Notes: a model not told the origin generated them from the letters alone. Positions 9,672 to 20,154 are shown, counted from the stretch's first letter. The stretch is 64,000 nucleotides of DNA from Acidobacteriaceae bacterium (GCA_025350325.1 JANXYB010000046.1:1-64000); one strand, 5' to 3'. Numbers and translations: made by a program.

Positions 9672-11297
9672 ATGCGCTTTACGAAATCTTTCTTTACTCT
9701 TCTTCTTACGGCTCTGGCCATCGCCGGACCCCGTGCGCGCTGCCAAGCGATCCCAACCGGAACTCAGAGCGCCGACATTTTTGTGGACAGTGCCGCAGGT
9801 TCCGACATCAGTTCAAATGCGACCACCACGGGCACAAGTAGAGCGCCTCTGCAGACGATCCAGGCTGCGGTCAGCTTGGCCAACGCGAGAAACACGCAGA
9901 ATCTCGCGACCAGAATCGTAGTGAACCCCGGTGTGTATCGTGAATCGCTCGATATTACTGGAGGGCAGACGACTGCTCCTTTGACAATCGAAGCCGCCAC
10001 CACCGGTTCTACAGTCATTTCAGGGTCTGACCTGCTGACAGGTTGGAGGTATGACGGAAATGGGATCTATTCTCACTCGTGGACTTATAACTTCGGAACC
10101 TGCGCGGTGCCGAATGGCTGGCCATCGTTTGGTACCATCGGTCGCCGCACTGAAATGATTTTCGTGAACGGTACGCCCCTGACGCAGGTTTTGTCGCAGT
10201 CGGCCGTCACTACGAAAAGCTTCTACGTTAACGAATCGGGCAACGTGATTTACATGAAGCCGCCGACCGGGACAAACATGTCAACCGCGAAAGTGGAGAC
10301 TGCGGTGCGTCCGGTGATTCTCAGTATCTCGGGGCGCAGCAACGTTGTTTTGCGCGGCGTAGTGCTCGAACACGCCAGGACCTGTGTTAATAAGAGTGGG
10401 TCGATCATAACGGGTGGTTCGAATATCATGGTTGATCATGTTCAGGCTGTCTGGAATAACTGGGGTGGCTTGCTGATTTCCGGGAGCACTAATGTGACAG
10501 TTCAGAATTCCGTATTCAGCTATAACGGCGGAGTGGGTTTCCTCGGCAACAGGATTGTCAATGCGCTCTTAAGTTACGACAAGAGCGACTATAACAACTG
10601 GCGAGGTGCACAGGCTCACTTCTACAATTGGGGAATGGGCGGCACTAAGCTGATGTATAGCCGCAATACTACTGTAGAAAATCTGCACGCTTACGGAAAT
10701 CAGGCACAGGGCCTTTGGTTCGATACCGACAACAAGAACGTCACAATCAATAATGTTTCGCTTGGCGGCAATACACTGTCTGCACTACAGCTTGAGGCCA
10801 ACGAAGGACCCATAGTTCTCGAGAATAGCCACCTATGCAACAGCGGAATGGGTGTAACTGTACTCAACAACGCGAAACTCACGATTAGAAACAACGTCTT
10901 TTACGACAATGGAGCCACGGGGCAGCAGTATGACGCGCAGATATTTATCGCCGGCAGATCAGGAGGCCATGCAATCAATGACTGGCAGACTGGACAGTAT
11001 TATGACCTCTTTACCAGAGATACGGTTTTGAGCGGAAATGTCTTTGAGGATGCTCGGTCTGGACAGAAAGTGTTTGGTACTTATCTAAGCGGCGCCGACT
11101 GGGCACTCTTTGCAAACACTCTTAATTCCAGTTCTAACCACTGGCATGATCCGGTCACCTCTGCCGCGTGGAAAATGCCGATGGGAAAAAACGCGACATT
11201 TACGGGCTGGAAAAGTGCCGTTGGTACCGACTACACCTCCGTCTGGGCTTCGCCGTCAACATCGCCTGCCGCAGGCTGTGCTGTTGCTGCTCAATGA
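9672..11297 (+). CDS. Secreted right-handed beta-helix protein A
   Basis: The 541-residue protein starts at ATG 9672, with AGAGG a suitable distance upstream; the track's start one codon earlier is a TTG. A signal peptide ends near RARCQA. The body has the cap and rungs of a pectate-lyase-like parallel beta-helix: 'IFVDSAAGSD', then 'PLQTIQAAVSLAN', 'VVNPGVYRESLDI', and rung repeats such as 'NVTINNVSLGGN' and 'KLTIRNNVFYDNG'. It is a clear paralogue of the next gene, sharing blocks such as 'SDYNNWRGAQA' and 'GLWFDTDNKN', but lacks that gene's C-terminal domain. A secreted polysaccharide lyase, epimerase or hydrolase role is likely but unproven. A strong terminator follows. Confidence 0.85.
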   Translation: MRFTKSFFTLLLTALAIAGPRARCQAIPTGTQSADIFVDSAAGSDISSNATTTGTSRAPLQTIQAAVSLANARNTQNLATRIVVNPGVYRESLDITGGQTTAPLTIEAATTGSTVISGSDLLTGWRYDGNGIYSHSWTYNFGTCAVPNGWPSFGTIGRRTEMIFVNGTPLTQVLSQSAVTTKSFYVNESGNVIYMKPPTGTNMSTAKVETAVRPVILSISGRSNVVLRGVVLEHARTCVNKSGSIITGGSNIMVDHVQAVWNNWGGLLISGSTNVTVQNSVFSYNGGVGFLGNRIVNALLSYDKSDYNNWRGAQAHFYNWGMGGTKLMYSRNTTVENLHAYGNQAQGLWFDTDNKNVTINNVSLGGNTLSALQLEANEGPIVLENSHLCNSGMGVTVLNNAKLTIRNNVFYDNGATGQQYDAQIFIAGRSGGHAINDWQTGQYYDLFTRDTVLSGNVFEDARSGQKVFGTYLSGADWALFANTLNSSSNHWHDPVTSAAWKMPMGKNATFTGWKSAVGTDYTSVWASPSTSPAAGCAVAAQ

Positions 11298-11383
11298 GAC
11301 CAATGACAAGTTCATAACTTTATTACGCGATCCGGCGGTAACTAACCGAGCACTAACATAAGTAGCAACAGACCAACTTACAT

Positions 11384-11422
11384 AGCCACCAAGGATGGTA
11401 CTTACATCTTTGGTGGCTTTTT
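11384..11422 (+). terminator. Intrinsic terminator after beta-helix gene A
   Basis: AGCCACCAAGGATG pairs with CATCTTTGGTGGCT (14 pairs, one G-U) around a 7-base loop, and the second arm runs into TTTTT. It is a typical rho-independent terminator about 85 bases after the stop. Confidence 0.9.
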
Positions 11423-11512
11423 CATTGCTGTGGCTACGACCTATAGTGCGCAATGTATAAAAGACTTAAATCGAAAAGAGTTAATTCTTCCGCTGCCTTT
11501 CCAATCAAAATC

Positions 11513-11575
11513 AGGTAACACAAAGGTAACTTGTAGGTGACCTAGGTAATGACCCATTTGGGTGACCTTCGTTAC
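11513..11575 (+). promoter_or_regulatory. Array of AGGTRAC boxes upstream of beta-helix gene B
   Basis: Four direct copies of AGGTRAY lie at 11513 (AGGTAAC), 11524 (AGGTAAC), 11535 (AGGTGAC) and 11544 (AGGTAAT). A GGGTGAC follows at 11560 and an inverted GTTAC at 11571. Spacings of 11, 11 and 9 bases put the first four on nearly the same DNA face. This looks like a multi-site operator or activator array about 270-330 bases before the gene start; the cognate protein is unknown. Confidence 0.55.
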
Positions 11576-11624
11576 ATCTTTTTGCTAGTATTACGTACAA
11601 GATCCTTAGAGAAACCAACAAGAA

Positions 11625-11650
11625 AAGGCCGACAAGTTTTGTGCGGCCTT
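11625..11650. other. Hairpin in the leader of beta-helix gene B
   Basis: AAGGCCG-ACAA pairs with TTGT-(G)-CGGCCTT. On the minus strand it would be followed by TTTTCTT, but no minus-strand gene ends here. On the plus strand it would sit in the 5' leader about 200 bases before the start codon, so it may be a leader structure. Confidence 0.4.
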
Positions 11651-11847
11651 CATAACTTCCCCGTTCTTTGGGGTTGCCGTACACCCTCGCCCGCTGTGTT
11701 GTTTTGAGCTTGCGCCAGAAGTGGGACCCGATCGGTTGCCCTCTGACATGCCAGCTTGAGACCCGGTTAACACAGGGCGTTAGCGCTCGAGATTCCGGCC
11801 ACGCAGTTAGGCGACAGATTTTTACCCGTTATTTTTTGAGGTTTGAA

Positions 11848-13761
11848 ATGCATCAAGCGAAAGTCACCGTTGCTATCTTTCTTGCGGCCCTTGCGGTTAA
11901 CGGACCGCGTGCGCACTCCCAAGCGAACGTAATTGAAAATCAGACCACCTCGGTTTATGTAGACGGGCTCAAAGGATCAGATTCAAATTCAGGCGCCATT
12001 TTATCTCCTTTTAAAACCATTCACGCGGCAGTAAGCAAGGCCAATTCAAACAATCAGAAGCGCATTGGGACCAAGGTCATTGTCAACGCCGGAGTCTATC
12101 GCGAGACCGTATATATCTATCCTGTTTCGAATCAATCCAGCGTACCAATCACAGTCCAAGCAGCCATGAACGGTACTGCCATCATTGCCGCGTCGGATGT
12201 TTTAAAAAACTGGGTAGCTGACTCTGCTAACTCTAGTGTCTATTCCACGCCTTGGACGCCGCAGGCCGGAACCTGCAGTCTGCCGGCTGGTTGGCCCTCC
12301 AATTTTGCGCCTATCGCATTGCGTACTGAAATGATCTATCTGAATGGCACTCCACTTACGCAGGTCGTGTCGTATTCGCAGCTTAAGCCAGGCACATTCT
12401 ATGCGGCCTACGGTTCGGTTCATATCTGGCCCGGGCATAGCACCGACATGCAAACGGCGGTCGTTGAAGCGGCCAATCGCTCAAAAACTTTGAGCGTTGT
12501 GGGGCGCACGAACGTTGTACTTCGCGGTCTGGTGTTTCGCCACGCTGCTAACTGCATGAATACCAGCGGGGCAACAATCTCATCGAGTTCCAATGTGCTC
12601 GTTGACTCAGTGCAGGCACTCTGGAATAACTGGGGTGGTTTAGGTATCTTCTCAAGCACTAATGTTACATTGCAAAATTCGATTGCCAGTCACAATGGCG
12701 GAGTGGGTTTCCAAGCCAATCGCGACCAATATCTGCTTCTCGATTTCAATGAAAGCGATTACAACAATTGGCGAGGGGCGCAAGCAGCATTTTACGAGTG
12801 GGGCATGGGCGGCACTAAAATGTTTCAAATGCGCACGACCATTGTGCAGAACCACTTCTCGTATAACAACCAGGCTGAGGGTCTCTGGTTCGACACGGAT
12901 AATAAAAACATCCTAATCAACAATGCGACGCTTTCAGGTAACGTAACAGCGGCACTCCAAATCGAAAGAAATGAGGGTCCAGTTACTCTTGAAAATAGCC
13001 ACCTATGCTCAAGTGGCGTGGGCGTTAACCTGCTAACAAGCGAACAAGTAAAAATCGTCAACAACAGCTTTTATAACAATGGTGGCACAAACAAATATCA
13101 AGCCCAGATATACCTCGCCGGACAGACCGGCGGTAAGTCGATAACTGATTGGCAGACAGGCCAGACCTATGACCTGGTCACCAAAGGCTTGGTCATGACA
13201 GGCAATACATTTGCAGATGCGACCATAGGTCAGAATGTTTTCGGGACTTATTTGAGTGGCAATGACTGGTCAAGCTTTGCCAACACGCTCAGTGCGAGCA
13301 GTAATCGCTGGTTCGATCCCAACACTACCAATTCGTTCAAAGTAGTGAACGGAAAATTCGTCAACCTGACCGGTTGGCAAACTGCAACCGGGACGGACTA
13401 CTCATCCACATGGTCGGCTGCCGCGTCATCGCTCGCTGCGGCATGCGCTGCGCCGGTGCCATCCTTCGCCGATTTCAACATCAACGTTAACAGTGGCAAC
13501 TACATTATGAAGTCCGGGATAGCAGTAGCGACTGTACGCGTCAATTCATTTGGAGCAGGCGCTGTATCGCTCAGTGCTACGGGCATGCCGTCTGGCGTAA
13601 GTGCATCCATTGGCAATCCAACACTGACAAGCGGAGTCGCCACATTGACGCTGTCGGCTACAAAGTATGCAGCTAATAGCATCGTCCCTATTACGCTTTG
13701 GGCCGTAAGTAATGGCCAGGTGCACAGCGTTACGTTCAGCGTTCACGTGGTTCCGCTATAA
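11848..13761 (+). CDS. Secreted right-handed beta-helix protein B with C-terminal Ig-like domain
   Basis: The track starts this ORF at 11668, but ATG 11848 follows TTTTTTGAGG at good spacing and opens a signal peptide (MHQAKVTVAIFLAALAV..., cleavage near RAHSQA), giving 637 residues. Residues about 30-540 are a parallel beta-helix paralogous to the preceding protein A, with shared blocks such as 'WNNWGGL', 'NNWRGAQA.FY.WGMGGTK' and 'GLWFDTDNKN'. An added C-terminal domain of about 95 residues ('SGVASLTLSATKY'-type strands) looks Ig-like, as in cell-wall proteins. The tandem pair probably arose by duplication followed by domain gain. An upstream box array and a downstream hairpin suggest an independently regulated unit. 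Confidence 0.85.
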   Translation: MHQAKVTVAIFLAALAVNGPRAHSQANVIENQTTSVYVDGLKGSDSNSGAILSPFKTIHAAVSKANSNNQKRIGTKVIVNAGVYRETVYIYPVSNQSSVPITVQAAMNGTAIIAASDVLKNWVADSANSSVYSTPWTPQAGTCSLPAGWPSNFAPIALRTEMIYLNGTPLTQVVSYSQLKPGTFYAAYGSVHIWPGHSTDMQTAVVEAANRSKTLSVVGRTNVVLRGLVFRHAANCMNTSGATISSSSNVLVDSVQALWNNWGGLGIFSSTNVTLQNSIASHNGGVGFQANRDQYLLLDFNESDYNNWRGAQAAFYEWGMGGTKMFQMRTTIVQNHFSYNNQAEGLWFDTDNKNILINNATLSGNVTAALQIERNEGPVTLENSHLCSSGVGVNLLTSEQVKIVNNSFYNNGGTNKYQAQIYLAGQTGGKSITDWQTGQTYDLVTKGLVMTGNTFADATIGQNVFGTYLSGNDWSSFANTLSASSNRWFDPNTTNSFKVVNGKFVNLTGWQTATGTDYSSTWSAAASSLAAACAAPVPSFADFNINVNSGNYIMKSGIAVATVRVNSFGAGAVSLSATGMPSGVSASIGNPTLTSGVATLTLSATKYAANSIVPITLWAVSNGQVHSVTFSVHVVPL

Positions 13762-13810
13762 ACAAAACCAGGTTGTAGCCACCACGGCAAGCAGGCAAAG
13801 AAAACAACGA

Positions 13811-13840
13811 GGGCTTCAGAGGCAATTTCCTCTGAAGCCC
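13811..13840 (+). terminator. 12-bp perfect hairpin after beta-helix gene B
   Basis: GGGCTTCAGAGG pairs perfectly with CCTCTGAAGCCC around CAATTT, 50 bases after the stop. No T-tract follows. It is probably a transcription end or 3' stabilising hairpin. Confidence 0.6.
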
Positions 13841-13956
13841 TACCTGCTGTATGGATGGTTGGCAAATGTTATCATTTTCCGAATGATAAGGTTGATAACT
13901 TACTGCTCGCTTCGTGGGAATGCGCGATATTGTCAGTGTCGTTGGAAGGTTCGGAT

Positions 13957-15165
13957 TTGAAAGTTCTTTTATCTGCCTATGCGTGCGAACCAAACAAGGG
14001 TTCAGAGCCAGGCGTCGGCTGGAATTGGACGCAGGCTCTGCTGCGCAGAGGCTTCGCTCTTCACGTCATTACGCGGAGCAACAATCGCCAAAGCATTGAA
14101 AAGGAGTCGGCGTCTCAAGGTTCAAGCGTAACTTTTTCTTATTACGATTTGCCCGGCTGGGCACGTGCTTGGAAGTACTGGCCGGGAGGAATTTATCTGT
14201 ACTATCTGCTCTGGCAGATAGGCGCTTACCGGCTTGCGAAAAGACTTCACCGGCTACAAAACTTCGATCTTGTTCATCACGTAACGTTCGCTTCATACCG
14301 TCAACCGTCTTTTATGGGCGGTCTGGGCATACCGTTCATCTTTGGCCCGGTCGGCGGCGGCGAAACAATGCCGAAGAGTTTTCATAAAGGAATTCCGCTG
14401 AGTGGTCGTGTCGCCGAAATGGTGCGCGATTTCGGAAGCTCTCTCGTCGCGATTGATCCATTGATGAGATTAACGTTTTCGAGTGCGCGAATCATCGCTT
14501 GCACAACCAGCGATACGCTCGCAAGAATTCCGCGCCGTTATCACAATAAATGCATTGTGCAGCCTACGATTGGAATTAACGAATCGGAAATTGAGCCAGC
14601 TCGCCGCACATCTTTTCCGGTATCGCAATTTCTCTACGTCGGCCGTCTGCTCTATTGGAAGGGCCTACACTTGACCCTGCGCGCACTGGTCGAAGTGAGG
14701 CATTCCATTCCAGACGTGAAACTGAGAATTATCGGGGACGGAACTGATCGTGAATGGCTTAAGCAAGTCGCGCACGATGCAAATGTAGACGATGCGGTAG
14801 AGTGGATTCCTGCCAAGCCTCATCATGAAATTTGGCAGGAATATCGAATGAGCCTGGCCTTCGTGTTTCCTAGTTTGCACGACTCCGGAGGGATGGTTGT
14901 TTTGGAAGCCTTAGCGGCCGGTCTGCCAGTCATTTGTCTCGACCTGGGTGGGCCCGCAGCTATCGTTACGCCCAATTGCGGGGTTATTGTGCAGAGCCGA
15001 GTTGGAGATGAGGGCGCGGTAATAAAACAACTCGCGCAAGCCATGATTCATCTCGCGACCGATAGCGGCGAGAAAGAACGGCTCTCGGAAGGCGCTTTGT
15101 TGCGTGCCCGCGATACTACATGGGATCTGGCTGCGGATAGACTGTACCGCGCGCTCGGAACATGA
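13957..15165 (+). CDS. GT4-type glycosyltransferase
   Basis: The track starts at 13855, but the family's usual N-terminus 'xKVLLSAYACEP.KGSEPGVGWNW' begins at TTG 13957, seven bases after GGAAGG, giving 402 residues. The N-terminal Rossmann half includes 'GPVGGGE'. The C-terminal half has 'FLYVGRLLYWKG', 'IIGDG', and the donor-binding E-x7-E region in 'PSLHDSGGMVVLEALAAGLP'. It is a retaining GT4 (glycosyl transferases group 1) enzyme that would add a sugar from a nucleotide donor at the cytoplasmic face during polysaccharide assembly. Sugar specificity cannot be read. Confidence 0.88.
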   Translation: MKVLLSAYACEPNKGSEPGVGWNWTQALLRRGFALHVITRSNNRQSIEKESASQGSSVTFSYYDLPGWARAWKYWPGGIYLYYLLWQIGAYRLAKRLHRLQNFDLVHHVTFASYRQPSFMGGLGIPFIFGPVGGGETMPKSFHKGIPLSGRVAEMVRDFGSSLVAIDPLMRLTFSSARIIACTTSDTLARIPRRYHNKCIVQPTIGINESEIEPARRTSFPVSQFLYVGRLLYWKGLHLTLRALVEVRHSIPDVKLRIIGDGTDREWLKQVAHDANVDDAVEWIPAKPHHEIWQEYRMSLAFVFPSLHDSGGMVVLEALAAGLPVICLDLGGPAAIVTPNCGVIVQSRVGDEGAVIKQLAQAMIHLATDSGEKERLSEGALLRARDTTWDLAADRLYRALGT

Positions 15166-15184
15166 TTAAGAATTGCGCTAAGCA

Positions 15185-15511
15185 TCACGCTACTGCGATG
15201 CACGAGCGCCCAGCTTCCGCTCCTATGGCTAATAATTGACTCATAGTGTCTTGCTTTTGGCGAGGCTGAGCCTTCAATGCCCAACGATCTTTCGGTTTGT
15301 CGGTAAGCTCCAAGCCGATGTCGTTACCGTCAGTGGTTTGCTCATGACTCCAGCCGGTCATCGAGGGCACCCACAAATCCGTATCCAGCGGATGAGGTCG
15401 CCGCTGACTTGGTCCCGCTAACGTGACCCGAAGGATGTTTGCAGCGTGCGGCTCGAGCACGATCGTTCTGCCATCCCGGGTCAGAACAAAGTTGCTGTCC
15501 TGAGCCCGAGC
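15185..15511 (-). pseudogene. N-terminal fragment resembling a GH31-type hydrolase
   Basis: The minus-strand reading 'NFVLTRDGRTIVLEPHAANILRVTL' resembles the N-terminal beta-sandwich of alpha-glucosidase/alpha-xylosidase (GH31) enzymes. It stops after about 100 residues and has no catalytic domain. At its other end it runs straight into the alcohol dehydrogenase remnant on the opposite strand. The family assignment is from memory of the motif and is tentative. Confidence 0.35.
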
Positions 15512-15673
15512 CGCGAAGCTCAAGAGATGCTCGATTTCTGCGGGGCGCATAACATCACCTCCGACGTGGAAATGATTGCGATCCAACAAGTCAACGAGGC
15601 GTATGAGAGACTCCTCAAGGCCGACGTGAAATACCGCTTCTCAATCGATATGACTTCTCTCAAGTCTGAGTAA
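15512..15673 (+). pseudogene. C-terminal remnant of zinc alcohol dehydrogenase (YahK/AdhC type)
   Basis: The reading 'EMLDFCGAHNI', 'SDVEMIAIQQVNEAYERLL' and 'DVKYRFSIDMTSLK' matches the last ~50 residues of NADP-dependent cinnamyl-alcohol-dehydrogenase-like enzymes. The nucleotide-binding and zinc-binding parts are absent, and unrelated sequence lies upstream. It is a truncated leftover. Confidence 0.65.
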
Positions 15674-16965
<1,292 letters not shown>

Positions 16966-16995
16966 CATGTTGCAGTTCAAGCATGACTTACCCAC

Positions 16996-17529
16996 TCCAA
17001 AACTTGACTTATCACTTCTTCGTTGCAGCCGATAACTTCACGACGTCAGTTATGAAGCAAATTGCCCTGTATGGCCAGATGAATCAAGACGGCCGAGATG
17101 AGTAAAGACGCAACCTGGTTCTGGCGACAGGCATAGTCTTGTCTTCACGGGTGTTACTAACTTACTTCACCGGATGGGATGAAACAGTTCCTACCTTCAA
17201 CTGCGCCAGTGTTTGCGTGAATCGAAACGCCAGGCTGGACCTGCTTCCGAGATGCCCGCCACGTAAGCATTTGGATACCTCGCGAGGTTGTAAGTATTTA
17301 ATTCGCCAAAGTAGCTTTGAGGTCATTGCCATCTCAGTTGAATTTGCGTAATGTTCATCTATACAAATCGTTGAGTAAGCGCACACGATTCGTTTTCCCC
17401 GTACCGAATGATTGTCGAAAGCATGTACCGAACGAAATGCGGGCTTGGAGGTTAGCTTAGCCGTCAGCTTAGCCGTCACCACCCGATTAGCGGCGTTCGG
17501 GATATCCCGCCCCTACAAGGAAGTCACCT
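16996..17529. other. Stretch without a supported gene
   Basis: About 530 bases. The listed ORFs here have no ribosome sites or family motifs. A short direct repeat (CTTAGCCGTCA, about 17455-17478) is the only structure seen. Confidence 0.45.
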
Positions 17530-17968
17530 ATGCCCACAAGAACGCGCAGCATTTTGCCGACCATTCTCATTGTGCGTTGCTTGTGCAGGCGGCGCAGTCT
17601 TGCCAAGCCGAGCCGCGACGCCAAGCCGCTCTAACCGGGCTTGGTCCGAATTCAAAGACCACTCTCGTCGTCGCTACACTGGTAACCGCCGTGGCCTTGA
17701 TTGGCTTGGGGGTCTACTTCGGCATCCGCCACGCCCACATGCTCAAAGGCTGCGTTGCCGACGCACCTGACGGTTTGGAATTGCAAACGCAAGACAGCCA
17801 GAACCTTCATCTGTTGGGAGCTACCTCTAATATAAAGCCCGGCAATCGGGTAAAGTCAGCGGATCAAAGAAGAAAACGGTTAAGGGAATCAGCGACCGGC
17901 CAAGCTTCGTCGTAGAAAAGCTCGACAAGGATTATGGTGCCTGCTCAACGGCCGGCCCGCGATCATGA
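17530..17968 (+). pseudogene. Small membrane-anchored protein with several frameshifts
   Basis: An ATG at 17530 has AAGGA eight bases upstream and begins 'MPTRTRSILPTILIV'. The coherent product then changes frame repeatedly: 'ALLVQAAQS' in a second frame, 'LAKPSRDAKPL' back in the first, 'SKTTLVVATLVTAVALIGLG' (a membrane span) and 'KGCVADAPDGLELQ' in the second. After 'GNRVK' another shift (one G apparently missing) leads to 'SGSKKKTVKGISD' and 'VVEKLDKDYGAC'. It looks like a short protein with an N-terminal signal, one membrane span and an extracytoplasmic beta-rich tail. Three or four indels in 430 bases argue for decay. The next gene is a similar small envelope protein. Confidence 0.6.
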
Positions 17969-18024
17969 GAGACCGCGGATGCAATCGATCCAATACGGCT
18001 TCATTTCAGATCTCAGGAGGGACC

Positions 18025-18414
18025 ATGCGACTTTCGCGTTTGATTCGATTTACGGCGCTCTTGTTGATTCCTGCGCTGCTGAGCAACGGTCTTGCCTTTG
18101 CGAGCAAAAAACCTGTAGATGCTTCTGTGGTGAAAGCGAAGTTGGAACAGCGCGGAGTCGGTCAAGGGGTTCGAGTCACTTTTGCAGACAATACTGAAGC
18201 AAAGGGAATGATCGTCAGCATCGGGGAGCAAAGCTTCGCACTCAGAACCAAAGGGGTCGACCTGCCGCGCGAAATTCAATATGCGCAGGTCACCGGCGTC
18301 CACAATAACAAACTCTCGACAGGCGCAAAAGTAGGCATCACGGTAGGGGTCGTCGGAGTGGCAATTCTCATCGTCGCGCTCGTTCTTCGATCCCAGATCT
18401 GGGGAAGGATCTGA
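18025..18414 (+). CDS. Small secreted Sm/SH3-like protein with C-terminal membrane span
   Basis: The ATG at 18025 is four bases after AGGAGGG; the track's earlier start has no such site. The 129-residue product has a signal peptide (cleavage near AFASK) and a central beta-rich domain ('GVRVTFADNTEAKGMIVSIGEQSF') that resembles an Sm/LSM-like barrel. A C-terminal membrane span ('VGITVGVVGVAILIVALVL') comes before a short basic tail. No function is known. The preceding pseudogene may have been its operon partner. Confidence 0.65.
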   Translation: MRLSRLIRFTALLLIPALLSNGLAFASKKPVDASVVKAKLEQRGVGQGVRVTFADNTEAKGMIVSIGEQSFALRTKGVDLPREIQYAQVTGVHNNKLSTGAKVGITVGVVGVAILIVALVLRSQIWGRI

Positions 18415-18730
18415 TGTGCCTAATTTCCAGCCTCTTGCAAAGTCGCAGATGCATACAATTACCGACACATGGCGCACAATCGCTTCATCAGACTCGTGCT
18501 TCGACACTGATAGACAAGTGCAAAGGCACTGGTAACAAGTTCAAAGGACCCGTAACTTGTTTGTTTTCAGATTTCTGCGGATAACTCCTTTACTTTCAGA
18601 TTTTTGCGACGAGGCACTGCCCGCATCTCTCTCATACTAAGCCACTTCTATCCAGATACGGGGGGGAGGGGGTGGCCACGGAATCCGACCATTCCCAGTC
18701 GCCCACTGCGCCGTCACGCAGCAGGCACGC
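18415..18730. other. Intergenic, no gene seen
   Basis: About 315 bases between convergent genes. It contains TTTCAGATTTnTGCG twice (about 18566 and 18595) and a G-run (GGGGGGGAGGGGG) at about 18660. No coding or terminator signal stands out. Confidence 0.45.
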
Positions 18731-20134
18731 CTATCGCCCTAACAACGCCTCGGGCATCGGGTCTCGAACTTCACCATGTACTGAGGTCGAAGGCTCCGCC
18801 ACCTTCGCGGCGCTCTTCATCGGAAATTCGTACATCATCAGCAGCGTCGTGAACCACAGAGGGTCCATGCGCGCAAAAACTGATTCAGACAGATTGAAGA
18901 TGATAGCGGCAATCAACACCGCAAACCTCATTCGCTGAAAGCGGTCGGAATCTACCGCAGTACCAATGCGTTTCACGAAGCGCCCGCCATTCATGGTCAG
19001 CAATAAGAAGAGCAATCCCAACCCGATGAATCCCCCATCGAGATAGATATCGATGTAGCCGTTGTGGGCGTTGGGAATCACTTCATGCAAGGACTCGTTG
19101 AACGCGAGCCCACCTGGTCCACCCCAAAAATTCCAGTAACCTGAGCCGATCAGCGGGTTGACCGTGCCGAGCGTGATGTGACTCCAGATCTCCGTCCGTC
19201 CGGTAAACGTCGCATCGCGCCCCAGCGCCTCAAGCAGGGGCCCAATCACATCGCTGAACTGCTGCGAGAAGAAAAGCAGGATTGGCAGGGCTACTGCCCC
19301 GGTTAGAACAGCTCGACTGATCTTTTTCGAACTCAGCTTTTTGCCGCGCAAGAGCAGAACTGCGCTCACCATAAGGCAGAGCAAAGAAGTCTTACTCTGT
19401 GAAAGCCTTAACAGCCAAAAGCCCATCAGGAGCAGGATTACGAGATCCCAAGGGACAGATTTGATTTGCCGCAGACTGATCGAAGGCTGGCTCGCAAAAT
19501 AGTCCCACAGCAAGAAGAGAGAAAAAATCAGAACCATCTCACCCAGCGAGTTCTTCTGCGTAGTCACGCCGGTGAACATCATTTCACCGGTGCCGCTGTA
19601 TGAACGACCAAAATCCGGATAGTACCTGACGAACACAACCGATAACGGGATCAACAGGAACGCACTTCGTACGAACACGGCCCGCATCGCTCTAAGCGGA
19701 TTTTTCTCAGAAAAAATCACGCCGGCTACAAACACGAGCCCAAAATCTTTAACGATTCTTTTCGCGGAACCGCCAGGATCGGAAGACCACAAAATGCTGA
19801 TTGCAAAAAATAGGTAGAACAGCATGATCGCCGAATTGTTCGCGATGACTCTGCCCCATTTGATTGCGCGCCTGGTGGCCACGACGAACGCAGACACCAG
19901 TACAGCCAGGAAAAACAACTGATCGGCAACGCTATTCTGCAAGTCATTCGCGTTTTCGATTCCAAGGCTGACGGCATGACCTTGAAGCCAGCGCGAAGGC
20001 GGCCTCGATGCCAGGATCATCATCAGCAAAGTGGGAATCCAGATCGCCCAACTTACATCGCGTCTACGCGAGCAGTCACGGACGATTAGGTACGCGCTGA
20101 AGAGCAGCGAAAATGTAAGGGCAATAATCGGCAT
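18731..20134 (-). CDS. O-antigen ligase / polymerase-like membrane protein
   Basis: The 467-residue protein has about eleven hydrophobic membrane segments and the periplasmic Wzy_C/O-antigen-ligase signature in its second half: 'TFTGRTEIW', 'PLIGSGYWNFWGG', 'AHNGYIDIYLDGGFIGLGLL'. The His in 'AHNGYID' and the loop Arg are the residues usually conserved. It would polymerise undecaprenyl-linked repeat units or transfer polysaccharide at the periplasmic face of the inner membrane. It lies 20 bases downstream of the DUF192-PilZ gene on the same strand, so the two probably form an operon. Confidence 0.85.
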   Translation of the reverse strand: MPIIALTFSLLFSAYLIVRDCSRRRDVSWAIWIPTLLMMILASRPPSRWLQGHAVSLGIENANDLQNSVADQLFFLAVLVSAFVVATRRAIKWGRVIANNSAIMLFYLFFAISILWSSDPGGSAKRIVKDFGLVFVAGVIFSEKNPLRAMRAVFVRSAFLLIPLSVVFVRYYPDFGRSYSGTGEMMFTGVTTQKNSLGEMVLIFSLFLLWDYFASQPSISLRQIKSVPWDLVILLLMGFWLLRLSQSKTSLLCLMVSAVLLLRGKKLSSKKISRAVLTGAVALPILLFFSQQFSDVIGPLLEALGRDATFTGRTEIWSHITLGTVNPLIGSGYWNFWGGPGGLAFNESLHEVIPNAHNGYIDIYLDGGFIGLGLLFLLLTMNGGRFVKRIGTAVDSDRFQRMRFAVLIAAIIFNLSESVFARMDPLWFTTLLMMYEFPMKSAAKVAEPSTSVHGEVRDPMPEALLGR

Positions 20135-20154
20135 CGACTAATCCGAACCAGAAC

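Noticed and set aside
9040-9672. 210-residue plus-strand ORF before beta-helix gene A
   Set aside because: No ribosome site, irregular composition and no recognisable domain; it runs into the true gene start.
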